Below, piece by piece: positions 36,981 through 45,421 of a DNA stretch of 64,000 bases. The notes below the pieces were generated by a model. It ran no database searches, was not told where the DNA came from, and saw only the letters and a list, made by a program, of their open reading frames with translations. How positions within the stretch are numbered: the first letter of the stretch is position 1; every line of letters begins with the position of its first letter. The DNA is from Armatimonadota bacterium (GTDB taxonomy: Bacteria > Armatimonadota > Zipacnadia > Zipacnadales > JABUFB01), in NCBI GenBank assembly GCA_013314775.1, contig JABUFB010000010.1:186001-250000 (forward strand), read 5' to 3'. Made by a program: the position numbers and the translations under genes.

Positions 36981-37648
36981 AAGCAGTCGCAATCATGGGC
37001 AGCCCCCACGGAATGAAGGGCAATACGGCGAAGCTGCTGGAACCGATGCTGGAGGCAATGAAGGAAGCCGGCGCGGAGGTCGAAACGCTTCTTCTGGGCA
37101 AGCTGAAAGTCGCCCCCTGTGTGGGTTGCGATGCCTGCCACAAAGGTGGCAAGTGCGCGATCAACGACGACTTCGACCAGGTCCTCCAGGCCATTCTGGA
37201 CGCCGACATGATCGTCCTGGCCAGCCCGAATTACATCTTCAGCGTAAGCGCCCAGATGAAGGCCCTGTTCGACCGCTGCTGCGGGCCGATCCACATTCAG
37301 CAGTTCGCCGGCAAGTTCGGCGCTGCCGTAGTGACTTCCGGCGGCGGTGGATGCACCGAAGTTGAAGACTATATGCTGCGCTTCTTGCGCATGGCCGGTG
37401 CCTGGACCGTTGGAAGCACCGGGGCCGAAGCCTTCAAGCTCATGGACCCGTCCCAGGCGCCGCAAGCAGTGGAAGCAGCGCGGGAACTGGGCCGCAAGCT
37501 GGTTGCCGCCGTGCAATCCGGTGAGCCACCCGCGGACCAGGTCGAGGAGCACGAGCAGACCGCCCAGTTCATGCGGCAGATCGTTTCCATGCGCAAGGAC
37601 GACTGGCAATATGAGTATGAATACTGGCAGAAACTCGATGCCGTATAA
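36977..37648 (+). CDS. Flavodoxin-fold iron-sulfur flavoprotein / NAD(P)H-dependent oxidoreductase
   Basis: A 223-residue cytoplasmic protein. 'AIMGSPHGMKGNTAKLLEPM' is the FMN phosphate-binding loop of the NADPH-dependent FMN reductase family. C48, C51, C54 and C60 ('PCVGCDACHKGGKC') form the compact cysteine motif found in iron-sulfur flavoproteins. 'ASPNYIFSVSAQMKALFDR' is the second conserved FMN-binding segment. The start overlaps the MFS stop by four bases, and the next gene follows after 13 bases. Redox proteins of this type shuttle electrons or reduce small molecules; here it may reduce an imported sugar-derived compound. The coupling to an MFS gene in a glycan operon is unusual. Confidence 0.85.
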   Translation: MKAVAIMGSPHGMKGNTAKLLEPMLEAMKEAGAEVETLLLGKLKVAPCVGCDACHKGGKCAINDDFDQVLQAILDADMIVLASPNYIFSVSAQMKALFDRCCGPIHIQQFAGKFGAAVVTSGGGGCTEVEDYMLRFLRMAGAWTVGSTGAEAFKLMDPSQAPQAVEAARELGRKLVAAVQSGEPPADQVEEHEQTAQFMRQIVSMRKDDWQYEYEYWQKLDAV

Positions 37649-37661
37649 CCAGGAGGCGGAC

Positions 37662-39938
37662 ATGCACCAGGTTTATCTCGTCCTCATCGCCATCGTCTTG
37701 CTTGCCTGCGCAGGCTGTGCGTCTGCAGTCACCCTCGCGCACAACGGTGCGAGCCACTACGTCATCGCGGTCCCGGTGAATGCCGACGCGCCGACGATCA
37801 CCGCAGCCGAGGAGTTGCAGAAGACCTTGAAGGCGGTGACCGGCGCCGTTCTGGAGATCGCTCAGGAGAGTGACGTCGCGGCCGATGCACCGGTTATCGC
37901 AGTCGGTCCCGGTGAGCGCTTCAAGAAGGCCTGCCCGGATGTTGATCTCGCTGCCCTGCAGCGCGACGGCATCGTCATCCGCACCGTCGGTGACGATCTC
38001 TTCCTCGCAGGAGGCAGCCCGCGTGGCACGCTGTATGCGGTCTACACGTTTCTCGAAAACCCTGTCGGCTGTCGCTGGTGGGCGGCGGATGCGGAGTTCG
38101 TGCCCCGGCGCCCAACCCTCGAAATTGGCGATCTCAACACAGTCTACGTGCCGAAACTCCAGTATCGCGAGGCCTTCTACCGCGGCGTGCTGCGAAATCC
38201 GCTGTTTGCTGCGAAGCTCAAGCTCAATGGACATTTCGAGAGCATTCCGGCTTCTCACGGCGGGCATTACTCGATCATCGGGTGGTGCCACACGTTCTAC
38301 CAGATCCTGCCGCCCGAGAAGTATTTCGCGGCGCATCCAGAGTGGTACAGTGAGATCAACGGACGGCGTGTCCATGAGGGTGCCCAACTGTGTCTCACCA
38401 ACCCCGAGATGCGCGCCGAATTCGTCCGCGTAGCACTGGAGCGAATCCGTCAGCAGCCGGACGCGGGGATTATCTCTGTGTCCCAGAATGACTGGCACGG
38501 GCGTTGTCAGTGCGCTGATTGCAGGGCTTTGGAGGAGTCCGAAGGAGCGCCATCCGGGGTGCTGGTGCATTTTGTAAACGCGGTGGCTGAGGAAATCGAG
38601 AAGGAGTTCCCGAATGTGCTGGTAGAGACTCTCGCCTACCAGTACACCCGGCAGGCTCCGCAAAAGGTGAAGCCGCGGCGCAATGTTATCATCCGCCTGT
38701 GCTCAATCGAGTGCGACTTCTCCAAGCCCCTGGAGACCAGCAAAACCAACAGGACCTTCGCGCGGGACGTGGCGGCGTGGAGCGCCGTCGCCCCGCAGCT
38801 TTACGTGTGGGACTACGTCACCAATTTCGCCAGCTACATCATGCCCCATCCGAACCTGCGGGTGCTTGCGCCGAACATCCGATTCTTCGTCAACAACAAG
38901 ACCATCGGGCTGTTCGAGCAGGGTGACGCAAGCTGCTCTTGCAGCGACTTCCCGGAACTGCGCGCGTGGCTTCTCGCGAAACTGATGTGGGACCCGTCGC
39001 TGGACGACAAGGCCCTGATCCGCGAGTTCATGCAGGGCTACTACGGGCCGGCAGCCGAACCCCTACTCCAGTACATTGAACTGTATCATGACGCCATTGA
39101 GAGAAGCGGTAAGGCCCTGCGGTGCTACATGAGCGGCACGATTGACTGGCTGCCGCTGGCCGACATGAACGCGGCCACCAGGCTGTTCGCCGAAGCGGCG
39201 CGGGCAGTCGAGGGCGATCAGGTCCTCAGCGACCGCGTGCGCCGGGCCCGATTGCCGCTGGACCACTCCTGGATCCTGGGCTACAACGCCCTCCGCCGCC
39301 AGGCCATCGGGGAGAAGACCGAGTTCCTCGGGCCCGCCGACCCGCAGGCAATGGTCCGGGACTTCATCGAGACTGCCGAACGCTTCGACGTGGACAGCTT
39401 CCGCGAGGGCCAGCCGTTCAGCAACTACGCGCCCACGCTGGAGCGCCGGTTCCGCGCAGCCGGACCGCCGCCGGAAATGTGCAAGGACCTCCCCGTTGAG
39501 GACTGGGTGGACGTGCAGGACAACGACTTCACCCTCCACAATGCAGGCGCGTGGGTCTCTCTCGTCGAAGACCAGAAGGCATCCGACGGTTGGGCAGCGC
39601 GCATGCCCACGAACCACACCCAGTGGGCCACCCAGTACCCCATCACCCGGGACGTGGAACAGCTTGGGAAGAGCCATTGCTATGCATTGGTGAAGTGCGC
39701 CGCGAAGGACAAAGCCGCCCCGGCCTTTGAGGCGGGCATCTACGACAACGAGACCAAAGCCGGCCTGGCTGGTCGAACAGTTGCGGCTTCCGAGTGCGCG
39801 GGCGATGACTATGTGCTCATCGACCTGGGGGTGCAGGAACTGAAGACCAGCATGTACGTGTGGTTTGCACCGAAGAACAACCCGGACCAGATCGAGTCAA
39901 TCTCCATCGACCGGATCTTCTTCATCCGGGAGAAGTGA
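37662..39938 (+). CDS. Exported DUF4838 protein
   Basis: A 758-residue protein with AGGAGG at the ideal distance before the ATG at 37662; longer upstream reading in this frame overlaps the flavoprotein gene and is rejected. The N-terminus (MHQVYLVLIAIVLLACAGCASA) is a signal peptide, possibly lipoprotein-type. A GH20b/GH67N-like domain (about 30-110, 'AAEELQKTLKAVTGAVLE') leads straight into DUF4838 ('TLYAVYTFLENPVGCRWW', then 'NDWHGRCQCADCRALEES' with the CxCxxC motif, about 275-295). The end is beta-rich and may bind sugar. Unlike the paralogue at 4311-7427 it has no lectin insertion. Last gene of the beta-helix operon, followed by a strong bidirectional hairpin. Predicted glycosidase, substrate unknown. 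Confidence 0.88.
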   Translation: MHQVYLVLIAIVLLACAGCASAVTLAHNGASHYVIAVPVNADAPTITAAEELQKTLKAVTGAVLEIAQESDVAADAPVIAVGPGERFKKACPDVDLAALQRDGIVIRTVGDDLFLAGGSPRGTLYAVYTFLENPVGCRWWAADAEFVPRRPTLEIGDLNTVYVPKLQYREAFYRGVLRNPLFAAKLKLNGHFESIPASHGGHYSIIGWCHTFYQILPPEKYFAAHPEWYSEINGRRVHEGAQLCLTNPEMRAEFVRVALERIRQQPDAGIISVSQNDWHGRCQCADCRALEESEGAPSGVLVHFVNAVAEEIEKEFPNVLVETLAYQYTRQAPQKVKPRRNVIIRLCSIECDFSKPLETSKTNRTFARDVAAWSAVAPQLYVWDYVTNFASYIMPHPNLRVLAPNIRFFVNNKTIGLFEQGDASCSCSDFPELRAWLLAKLMWDPSLDDKALIREFMQGYYGPAAEPLLQYIELYHDAIERSGKALRCYMSGTIDWLPLADMNAATRLFAEAARAVEGDQVLSDRVRRARLPLDHSWILGYNALRRQAIGEKTEFLGPADPQAMVRDFIETAERFDVDSFREGQPFSNYAPTLERRFRAAGPPPEMCKDLPVEDWVDVQDNDFTLHNAGAWVSLVEDQKASDGWAARMPTNHTQWATQYPITRDVEQLGKSHCYALVKCAAKDKAAPAFEAGIYDNETKAGLAGRTVAASECAGDDYVLIDLGVQELKTSMYVWFAPKNNPDQIESISIDRIFFIREK

Positions 39939-39991
39939 GCTTGCCAAGCATTGCTTGGGCGCAAACAGCGGCCTCCGGAACCGTGCGAACG

Positions 39992-40023
39992 ACCCGGGCG
40001 AGGGAAAACTCTCTCGCCCGGGT
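39992..40023. terminator. Bidirectional hairpin between convergent genes
   Basis: A perfect 11-base inverted repeat (39992-40002, ACCCGGGCGAG, with 40013-40023) with a 10-base A-rich loop. It lies midway between the stops of the DUF4838 gene (39938) and the esterase-like gene (40036), so it can end transcripts from both sides. No T-run flanks it. Confidence 0.7.
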
Positions 40024-40035
40024 GATCGTGCGCCC

Positions 40036-41091
40036 TCATCGCCCCTGTTTCCCCTTCAGCCAGCGATCGAACCAGTCGAATGCCTTGGCCCCGCTAAACT
40101 CGTGACCGCCCGGGTGCAGATCCACGTCGCAGCGCTCCGGGACACCCGCCGCTTTATAGCAGGCGGCCACCTTCCGGTATGCTTTCATCGCGTCATCCAC
40201 CACGAAGCACTGGTCCTGTTCGCCGATCTCCGCCAGCATCGGCCGCGGCGCGATGAGTGAAGCCACGTCGGGAATATCGCCAATCTTCGCGAGACCCGGC
40301 ATGTACTGTGCCCCGCAGAAATTGCCCTTTCCGCGGTCACCCAGGGCATCGGACAGCGTGCTGAGGTAGCAGCAGATAACGCAGGCCTTGATACGGCTGT
40401 CCAGGGCGGATAGGTACGTGGTCATCGTGCCGCCAAAGGACACGCCGATGCAGCCGATCTTCCCGGCGTTCACTTCCGGCCGCGTCTGCAAATAGTCCAC
40501 CACGCGCTTCGCGTCCCAGATGTGCAGGTTCAGATACTGGAAGCCAAAGTAGCCGTTGGCCAGGTAGGCCACATTGCACCCGTCGCGGCTGGGGCGACGT
40601 ACCCACTCGTCCGGATCGATGCGCTCCCCGAACCCACGCCAGTCGGGCGAAATCGTCACATACCCCCGCCGGCAGAACTGGATCGCCATGCAACGCTGGT
40701 AGTCCTCGATGGGGTTACCATCATTGTCCAGACCGACCGAGGGGTTCTTCCCCATCCCGTGTCCGTGGGCGATGACAATGCCGGGCAGTCGCTTCCCTTG
40801 GGGCAGGTCCTTGGGAGTCAGCACCCACGCTGGAATCGAGTTATAGGGGTCGGAATCGAAGACAACTTTCTCGCGGATGTAGTCCCCTTGGTCGGTGCGT
40901 TCGAGCACTTCCGGGCGTAGGGGCACGGCTTCCGGGTCCGGCCCCAGGAGCTTCACCAGCTCGCGCCGGAAGGTCTTCCGCCAGGCCTGCCACTCCTCTT
41001 TCGTCTTCGCCTTGCACGGGTATAGCGGCCTTTGTGATTTCAGGCGCGCCTGTGTGGCCTCATACTGGCTGAAAATGCGCTTGCGAGCCAC
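40036..41091 (-). CDS. Alpha/beta hydrolase (acetyl-xylan-esterase / dienelactone-hydrolase-like)
   Basis: A 351-residue protein starting at GTG 41091 with GGAGG 7 bases upstream. The alpha/beta-hydrolase nucleophile is S218 in GVSFGG; D293 ('GEQDQCF') and H330 ('HPGGHEFSG') complete a plausible triad. 'IAHGHG' (107-112) supplies the oxyanion hole. The N-terminal helix-rich extension is typical of the Abhydrolase_7 / acetyl-xylan-esterase group. There is no signal peptide, so it acts in the cytoplasm, unlike most xylan esterases. It is 29 bases downstream of the SGNH hydrolase gene, so both are probably one transcript and may remove acyl groups sequentially, outside and inside the cell (inference). 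Confidence 0.85.
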   Translation of the reverse strand: MARKRIFSQYEATQARLKSQRPLYPCKAKTKEEWQAWRKTFRRELVKLLGPDPEAVPLRPEVLERTDQGDYIREKVVFDSDPYNSIPAWVLTPKDLPQGKRLPGIVIAHGHGMGKNPSVGLDNDGNPIEDYQRCMAIQFCRRGYVTISPDWRGFGERIDPDEWVRRPSRDGCNVAYLANGYFGFQYLNLHIWDAKRVVDYLQTRPEVNAGKIGCIGVSFGGTMTTYLSALDSRIKACVICCYLSTLSDALGDRGKGNFCGAQYMPGLAKIGDIPDVASLIAPRPMLAEIGEQDQCFVVDDAMKAYRKVAACYKAAGVPERCDVDLHPGGHEFSGAKAFDWFDRWLKGKQGR

Positions 41092-41120
41092 GTGAGTGCC
41101 TCCGAGACAGTGATAATCAG

Positions 41121-42509
41121 CTACTCAGCGACGGGGACAAGTTCGTACCGGTGCGGCACGGGCTGATTCCTCTGCCAGATCTGCTGCTGCAGGTCCTCAA
41201 TCCGGGACCTCAGAGAATCCAACTCCCCCCGCGTTGCCAGGTAGTTCTTGAACTGCCCGGCGAAATATGGGTTCGGCCCGGCGGGGGTGCTGTTTTTCGC
41301 CAGGAAGTCGTCGAAGTATGTCTGGATGGCTGCGTCGTCGCCCTCATCAATCTTCGCTCGCATCAGCATCATCCTGATCTGTGCCCAACTGCGGATGCGC
41401 ACTTCGAGAGCGCTGCGCTGGTCGTTGAGGGCGACCACCTCACGCGCCTGCCGATACTGCGGAGTCGCGGGATTGGTGGCAAGATTGACTCCCGCACCAA
41501 GCTCCTCGCGCGAGTACTCCCCCACGTTCTCGCCATCAATTGCCAGGCGCATTCTGCCTGCGCCCTCAAGTTTGACCTTGAGGATTTCCTGATTGAGATC
41601 TTCGATCAAGGGCACCAGCTCCAACGCGGGCTTCGCAACGTCTTCAATGGGCAGGGGGAGCGCCTTTGCGGCGACCGTGAAGGCGATGCGCTCACCGGAC
41701 GCTTCGATCGCGCTCACTTCCGCGTTCGCACATTCCACAACGGTTCCGGCCACGCCGTCCAGTGACACGCTCGAGACAAGGGCCGGCACGCCCTGCGCCT
41801 TGAGGTACAGGTACGCCATCACCATCTGCCCCACGTCACCAGGGTGAACGCGGTCTTGACCGATGATCGTGAACTTTGGGTCGGTCTTCTGCTTCTCAAT
41901 GTTGAGCGCTGTCATCGGTCCGTGGAAGTCCACGATCGATCCACCAAACTGCAGAGCCAGGTTGCGCGCATACTCGCCACAAGTGGCAAGCGCGGCGTTC
42001 ACACCGAAAAGGTTCTCCGTGGGGATGTCTCCCGTGTCGTCGTAAGGCGAGGGCGTGCAGAAGATCAGCGTGGAAACGCCATTCGCAAGCAGTCGTCGGG
42101 CGAGCGTCTCCATGTTTCGCCGGTGGTTGTCGAGGGCGTTCTGCCGGGCGGTCAGGATCGCCTCATCGGGGTTCTCTCGACCGTAGTAGCTGCGCCCCAC
42201 GTCGTTCATGCCCAGCATGATAGAGGCAACATTGGGCCGGTTCGGCAGGATGTCCCAATCCAGCCGACTCACGGCTCCACTCGCGGAATCGCCCGCGATG
42301 CCGCAGTTCACGAACCTCACCCTGCGCTCCGGGAACCGGGTGAGGGTGTAATCGTAGATGTACCGGTGGAACTTGCGCGAGTGGGTGATGCTGTCTCCGA
42401 TGAAGGCGACCACATCGCCGTCCCTGAACTGCGGCGGCCCCGGCGGCTGGGCGACAGACAAAGCGGTGATGACCAGCAGGCTGATAGCGAACCAACAGGC
42501 GTGTTCCAT
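41121..42509 (-). CDS. Exported SGNH/GDSL-type esterase
   Basis: A 462-residue protein from the ATG at 42509, with GGGAG 5 bases upstream; signal peptide MEHACWFAISLLVITALSVA. SGNH blocks are complete: GDS (S40, 'AFIGDSITHS'), the block II Gly (G70/G73 in 'CGIAGDSA'), N102 ('MLGMNDVG') and D219/H222 ('DRVHPGD'). The remaining about 230 residues include a beta-rich part and a charged, probably coiled-coil C-terminus ('LDSLRSRIEDLQQQIWQRNQ'). The family removes acetyl or other acyl groups from glycans. It diverges from the aldo/keto reductase gene across a region with a striking inverted repeat. A second, shorter SGNH gene lies at 61793. Confidence 0.87.
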   Translation of the reverse strand: MEHACWFAISLLVITALSVAQPPGPPQFRDGDVVAFIGDSITHSRKFHRYIYDYTLTRFPERRVRFVNCGIAGDSASGAVSRLDWDILPNRPNVASIMLGMNDVGRSYYGRENPDEAILTARQNALDNHRRNMETLARRLLANGVSTLIFCTPSPYDDTGDIPTENLFGVNAALATCGEYARNLALQFGGSIVDFHGPMTALNIEKQKTDPKFTIIGQDRVHPGDVGQMVMAYLYLKAQGVPALVSSVSLDGVAGTVVECANAEVSAIEASGERIAFTVAAKALPLPIEDVAKPALELVPLIEDLNQEILKVKLEGAGRMRLAIDGENVGEYSREELGAGVNLATNPATPQYRQAREVVALNDQRSALEVRIRSWAQIRMMLMRAKIDEGDDAAIQTYFDDFLAKNSTPAGPNPYFAGQFKNYLATRGELDSLRSRIEDLQQQIWQRNQPVPHRYELVPVAE

Positions 42510-42548
42510 CAATGCTCCCGAGACGCGTGGTTTCCGTCAGCGTCTATT

Positions 42549-42637
42549 TTGTCCAGACCGACCGGTCATTCCTCCTTGCGCACAGCAGACAGGAATCCAC
42601 GGCGGCGGCGGTGAATACCCGACCACTATCTGGACAA
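42549..42637. promoter_or_regulatory. Inverted repeat pair in the divergent SGNH/aldo-keto reductase promoter
   Basis: TTGTCCAGA at 42549-42557 and its exact reverse complement TCTGGACAA at 42629-42637 sit symmetrically, 71 bases apart, in the 144-base gap between divergent genes starting at 42509 and 42654. One copy is about 40 bases upstream of the minus-strand start; the other is just ahead of the plus-strand Shine-Dalgarno. The placement suggests paired operator half-sites controlling both genes. No regulator gene is adjacent. Confidence 0.4.
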
Positions 42638-42653
42638 TGAAGGAGCGATTAGC

Positions 42654-43646
42654 ATGGCCCACGAGTTCAGCGGGCAGAGATACGACAGGATGCAGTACCG
42701 CAGATGCGGTCGCAGTGGACTGATGCTGCCCGCGATCTCCCTCGGTCTGTGGCAGTCATTGGGCGAGCCGGGGCGCGAGGAGGTCTGCCGGGAGGCGGTC
42801 TACTACGCCTTCGACCACGGCGTCACCCACTTCGACCTCGCGAACAACTACGGGCCGCCGCCAGGCAACAGCGAAATCGTCTTCGGCAAGATCGTGAAGG
42901 ACATGCCGCGGGACGAACTCATCATCTCCACCAAGGCCGGCTTCACCATGTGGGAGGGCCCCTATGGCGACTGGGGCAGCAAGAAGTACCTGGTGGCCAG
43001 CCTCGACCAGTCGCTGCAGCGCATGGGGCTGGAATACGTGGACATCTTCTACCACCACCGCCCGGACCCGGAAACGCCCCTGGAGGAGACGCTGGGCGCG
43101 CTGGACCTCATCGTGAAGCAGGGCAAGGCGCTATACGTCGGAGTCAGCAACTACCCGGGGGAGCGCTTCTGCCAGGCCGTACAGACGATGCGCGACAATC
43201 ATTGGTCGCCGATCACCATCCATCAGCCGTATTACAACATGATGAGCCGGGGAATCGAGCGCGACCTGCTCCCCCACACCGCGGCCTTCGGCACCGGCGT
43301 CATCGCTTTCTGCCCGTTGGCGGGGGGAGTGCTCACGGACCGGTACCTCAAGGGCCTGCCTGCCGACTCACGGTGGGGCAAGCGGGGAGCAGACGGCAAG
43401 AAGTGGTGGGACGAGCAAGACGCTCGCGGGGTCTGGGCGAAGGTGCGGGCGCTCAATGAGATCGCAGCAAAGCGTGGGCAGAGCATGGCGCAGATGGCTC
43501 TGGCGTGGATCCTGCGCCTGCCGGCAGTCACCAGCGCCCTCATTGGCGCCTCCAGTGCGGCGCAAGTTGCGGACAACATCGCTGCCTTGGACAACCTGGA
43601 TTTCAGTGACGAGGAACTGCGGAGCATCGATGACCTGACGCGGTAG
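42654..43646 (+). CDS. Aldo/keto reductase (YghZ / L-glyceraldehyde-3-phosphate reductase-like)
   Basis: A 330-residue NADPH-dependent enzyme with AAGGAG upstream of its ATG. The catalytic tetrad is visible: D61 and Y66 ('THFDLANNYG'), K94 ('ISTKAG') and the His in 'YHHRPD' (134-135). The length and the 'SEIVFGKIVKD' and 'WAPLAGGVLT'-like ('CPLAGGVLTDRYL') segments fit the YghZ/Kv-beta branch, which reduces sugar aldehydes such as L-glyceraldehyde 3-phosphate and methylglyoxal. The SGNH gene diverges from it, and it converges on the GH4 gene. A detoxifying or sugar-aldehyde role in glycan breakdown is inferred. Confidence 0.9.
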   Translation: MAHEFSGQRYDRMQYRRCGRSGLMLPAISLGLWQSLGEPGREEVCREAVYYAFDHGVTHFDLANNYGPPPGNSEIVFGKIVKDMPRDELIISTKAGFTMWEGPYGDWGSKKYLVASLDQSLQRMGLEYVDIFYHHRPDPETPLEETLGALDLIVKQGKALYVGVSNYPGERFCQAVQTMRDNHWSPITIHQPYYNMMSRGIERDLLPHTAAFGTGVIAFCPLAGGVLTDRYLKGLPADSRWGKRGADGKKWWDEQDARGVWAKVRALNEIAAKRGQSMAQMALAWILRLPAVTSALIGASSAAQVADNIAALDNLDFSDEELRSIDDLTR

Positions 43647-43680
43647 CAAGCCAGTCTTTGCAGAGCTCCCGATCAGACAG

Positions 43681-43727
43681 CAGGTGCGGGGTGTCGGCGG
43701 TGTCCAGCCGACGCGGCCCCGCACCTG
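43681..43727. terminator. Nested hairpin between convergent genes
   Basis: An 11-base perfect outer stem (CAGGTGCGGGG 43681-43691 with 43717-43727) encloses a second 6-base stem (GTCGGC 43693-43698 with GCCGAC 43707-43712). It occupies the 98-base gap between the aldo/keto reductase stop and the GH4 stop, and can act in both directions. Confidence 0.65.
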
Positions 43728-43744
43728 TCACCTTCAGTCCCTCC

Positions 43745-45256
43745 CTATCCTTCCGCAGCCGGGCGCTCCTTGGCCTTGTCCGCCTCTTGTGCCAGCTTAC
43801 GCGCCGCCTCGCGGTCTGCCTCCATCTCCTCCACGGTCTTGGTGTGCAGGCGCGCCGCGCCTTGATAGCCCTCGCGGGTCGGGATGAGATTCCCCGAAGC
43901 CAGCCGCTTCTTTGCCGCCGCAATAGCGTCAGCGTACTGCGGCAACCACGCCTCCCCCGCAACCAGCATCTCGTCGGTCATCTGGCTAATCTCAGGCGGA
44001 TTCAGCACAGCACCGGTGAGCGGGTCCATCATCATTGCCTGCCGCAGCAGGAAGTCGTCTCCGTGTACCGCCGCCTCCACCGCAAGCCGCTGCACACTCA
44101 CCGAGGCATTGCAGACTGCTGCGCAACCAAGGGGCAGGTCACCCACGATGGGGATGCTCAGGCCATTGCCGTCCACGTAGCCCGGGACTTCCACGCAGCA
44201 ATCCGGGGGCAGATTGGGGATGCAGCCGTGGTTCTGAACGTTGAAATGCCCCCGGTACCTGCGCCCGGTCTCCAGACCCTCGATGATGTAGGAGCCGTGC
44301 TCGTGCCCACGCTTCTCGGGCTCGAAGGTCCACGGGTCGGCCTGCATCCAGTTGGGAAAGTCATGCTCGAACCAGTTGCGGCCTTCGGTGCAGACCCGCA
44401 GGTAACCGCCGGTCTCGCCGTTGATCCAGCTTCCCAGGTCGATCCAGTTGACCAGGTCGTCCGCGCGCTTGCGGAACCACGGCACGTACTCGCTGAAGTG
44501 CCCGTTGGACTCCGTGCAGTAATAGCCGAAGCGCCGCAGCATTTCGATGCGCACTTTTTCCGTCTTGCTGTACGTCTCGTGCTTCTCAAAGGCCTCCAGG
44601 AGTTTCCCGGTCATGTCCTGGCCTTTGTGTTTCACGCTGATGTACCAGGTCTGGTGGTTGATACCCGCGCAAATGATGTCCACCTCGTTGACCGGCAGGC
44701 CCAACACATTGGCGATCTGGTGATGCCCGCCCTCGACCCCGTGGCACAAGCCGATGACATTGACCCCGTACCCATACTTGTAGCACGCCCACGTGTTCAT
44801 GGACATCGGGTTCGAGTGGTTGATCAGCGTGCAGCCGGGCGCAGCGACTTCGCTGATGTCCTTGCAGACGCCTAGCAGTACCGGGATCGTACGCTGAGCG
44901 TACATAATTCCGCCGGGGGCCAGGGTGTCACCCACGCACTGGTCCACACCATACTTCAGGGGGATGTCGATATCGGTCTGGAATGCTTCGAGGCCACCAA
45001 CACGCACGAAGGAGTATACATAGTTCGCGTCCCGGAATGCCTCGCGGCGGTCGAGTGTTGCCGACACTTTCGCAGGCAAGCCGGATGACTCGATGTCTCG
45101 CTTGCATAGCTGATACACCATGTCGAGGTTGCGCTCGTTGATGTCCGTGAACGCAAACTCTGTGTCCTTCAACTCGGGGATGCAGAGAATGTCGCGCACT
45201 TGCGCGCGCGTGAAGCCGATGCTGCCGGCTCCGATGACGGCGACCTTGATAGGCAT
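43745..45256 (-). CDS. GH4 family NAD-dependent glycosidase (alpha-galactosidase / alpha-glucuronidase type)
   Basis: A 503-residue protein from the ATG at 45256, with GGAGG 6-7 bases upstream. 'VAVIGAGSIGFTR' is the NAD-binding fold of GH4, which hydrolyses glycosides by oxidation at C3, elimination and hydration using NAD+ and Mn2+. The metal Cys-His pair is C171-H172 in CHGV, and H201 is in 'GINHQTWY'. In GH4 the residues after Cys-His track specificity: CHSV is usual in alpha-galactosidases and CHG in alpha-glucuronidases, so a uronic-acid glycoside is a candidate. Cytoplasmic, so it acts on imported oligosaccharides. It diverges from a zinc dehydrogenase gene across 165 bases. Family firm, substrate moderate. 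Confidence 0.9.
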   Translation of the reverse strand: MPIKVAVIGAGSIGFTRAQVRDILCIPELKDTEFAFTDINERNLDMVYQLCKRDIESSGLPAKVSATLDRREAFRDANYVYSFVRVGGLEAFQTDIDIPLKYGVDQCVGDTLAPGGIMYAQRTIPVLLGVCKDISEVAAPGCTLINHSNPMSMNTWACYKYGYGVNVIGLCHGVEGGHHQIANVLGLPVNEVDIICAGINHQTWYISVKHKGQDMTGKLLEAFEKHETYSKTEKVRIEMLRRFGYYCTESNGHFSEYVPWFRKRADDLVNWIDLGSWINGETGGYLRVCTEGRNWFEHDFPNWMQADPWTFEPEKRGHEHGSYIIEGLETGRRYRGHFNVQNHGCIPNLPPDCCVEVPGYVDGNGLSIPIVGDLPLGCAAVCNASVSVQRLAVEAAVHGDDFLLRQAMMMDPLTGAVLNPPEISQMTDEMLVAGEAWLPQYADAIAAAKKRLASGNLIPTREGYQGAARLHTKTVEEMEADREAARKLAQEADKAKERPAAEG

Positions 45257-45360
45257 GGGTGTCCTCCGATAGCAAGCGTATGACTGGGCGCCCTTCCGGC
45301 GCATGATGGGCTGCCTATTCCCCACGCACGGAGCGGAAACCTTGCGCGCGAGGGGACGGG

Positions 45361-45390
45361 TTGTCTAAACTTGCCAGTGCCAGGAGACAA
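45361..45390. promoter_or_regulatory. Inverted repeat in the divergent GH4/dehydrogenase promoter
   Basis: TTGTCT (45361-45366) and AGACAA (45385-45390) form a 6-base inverted repeat with an 18-base spacer in the 165-base divergent gap between 45256 and 45422. The outer half-site TTGTC also occurs in the inverted repeat at 42549-42637. This could be a shared operator, but the match is short. Confidence 0.25.
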
Positions 45391-45421
45391 CGCAGCGCAC
45401 TCAGACACTCGAGGACCTCCC

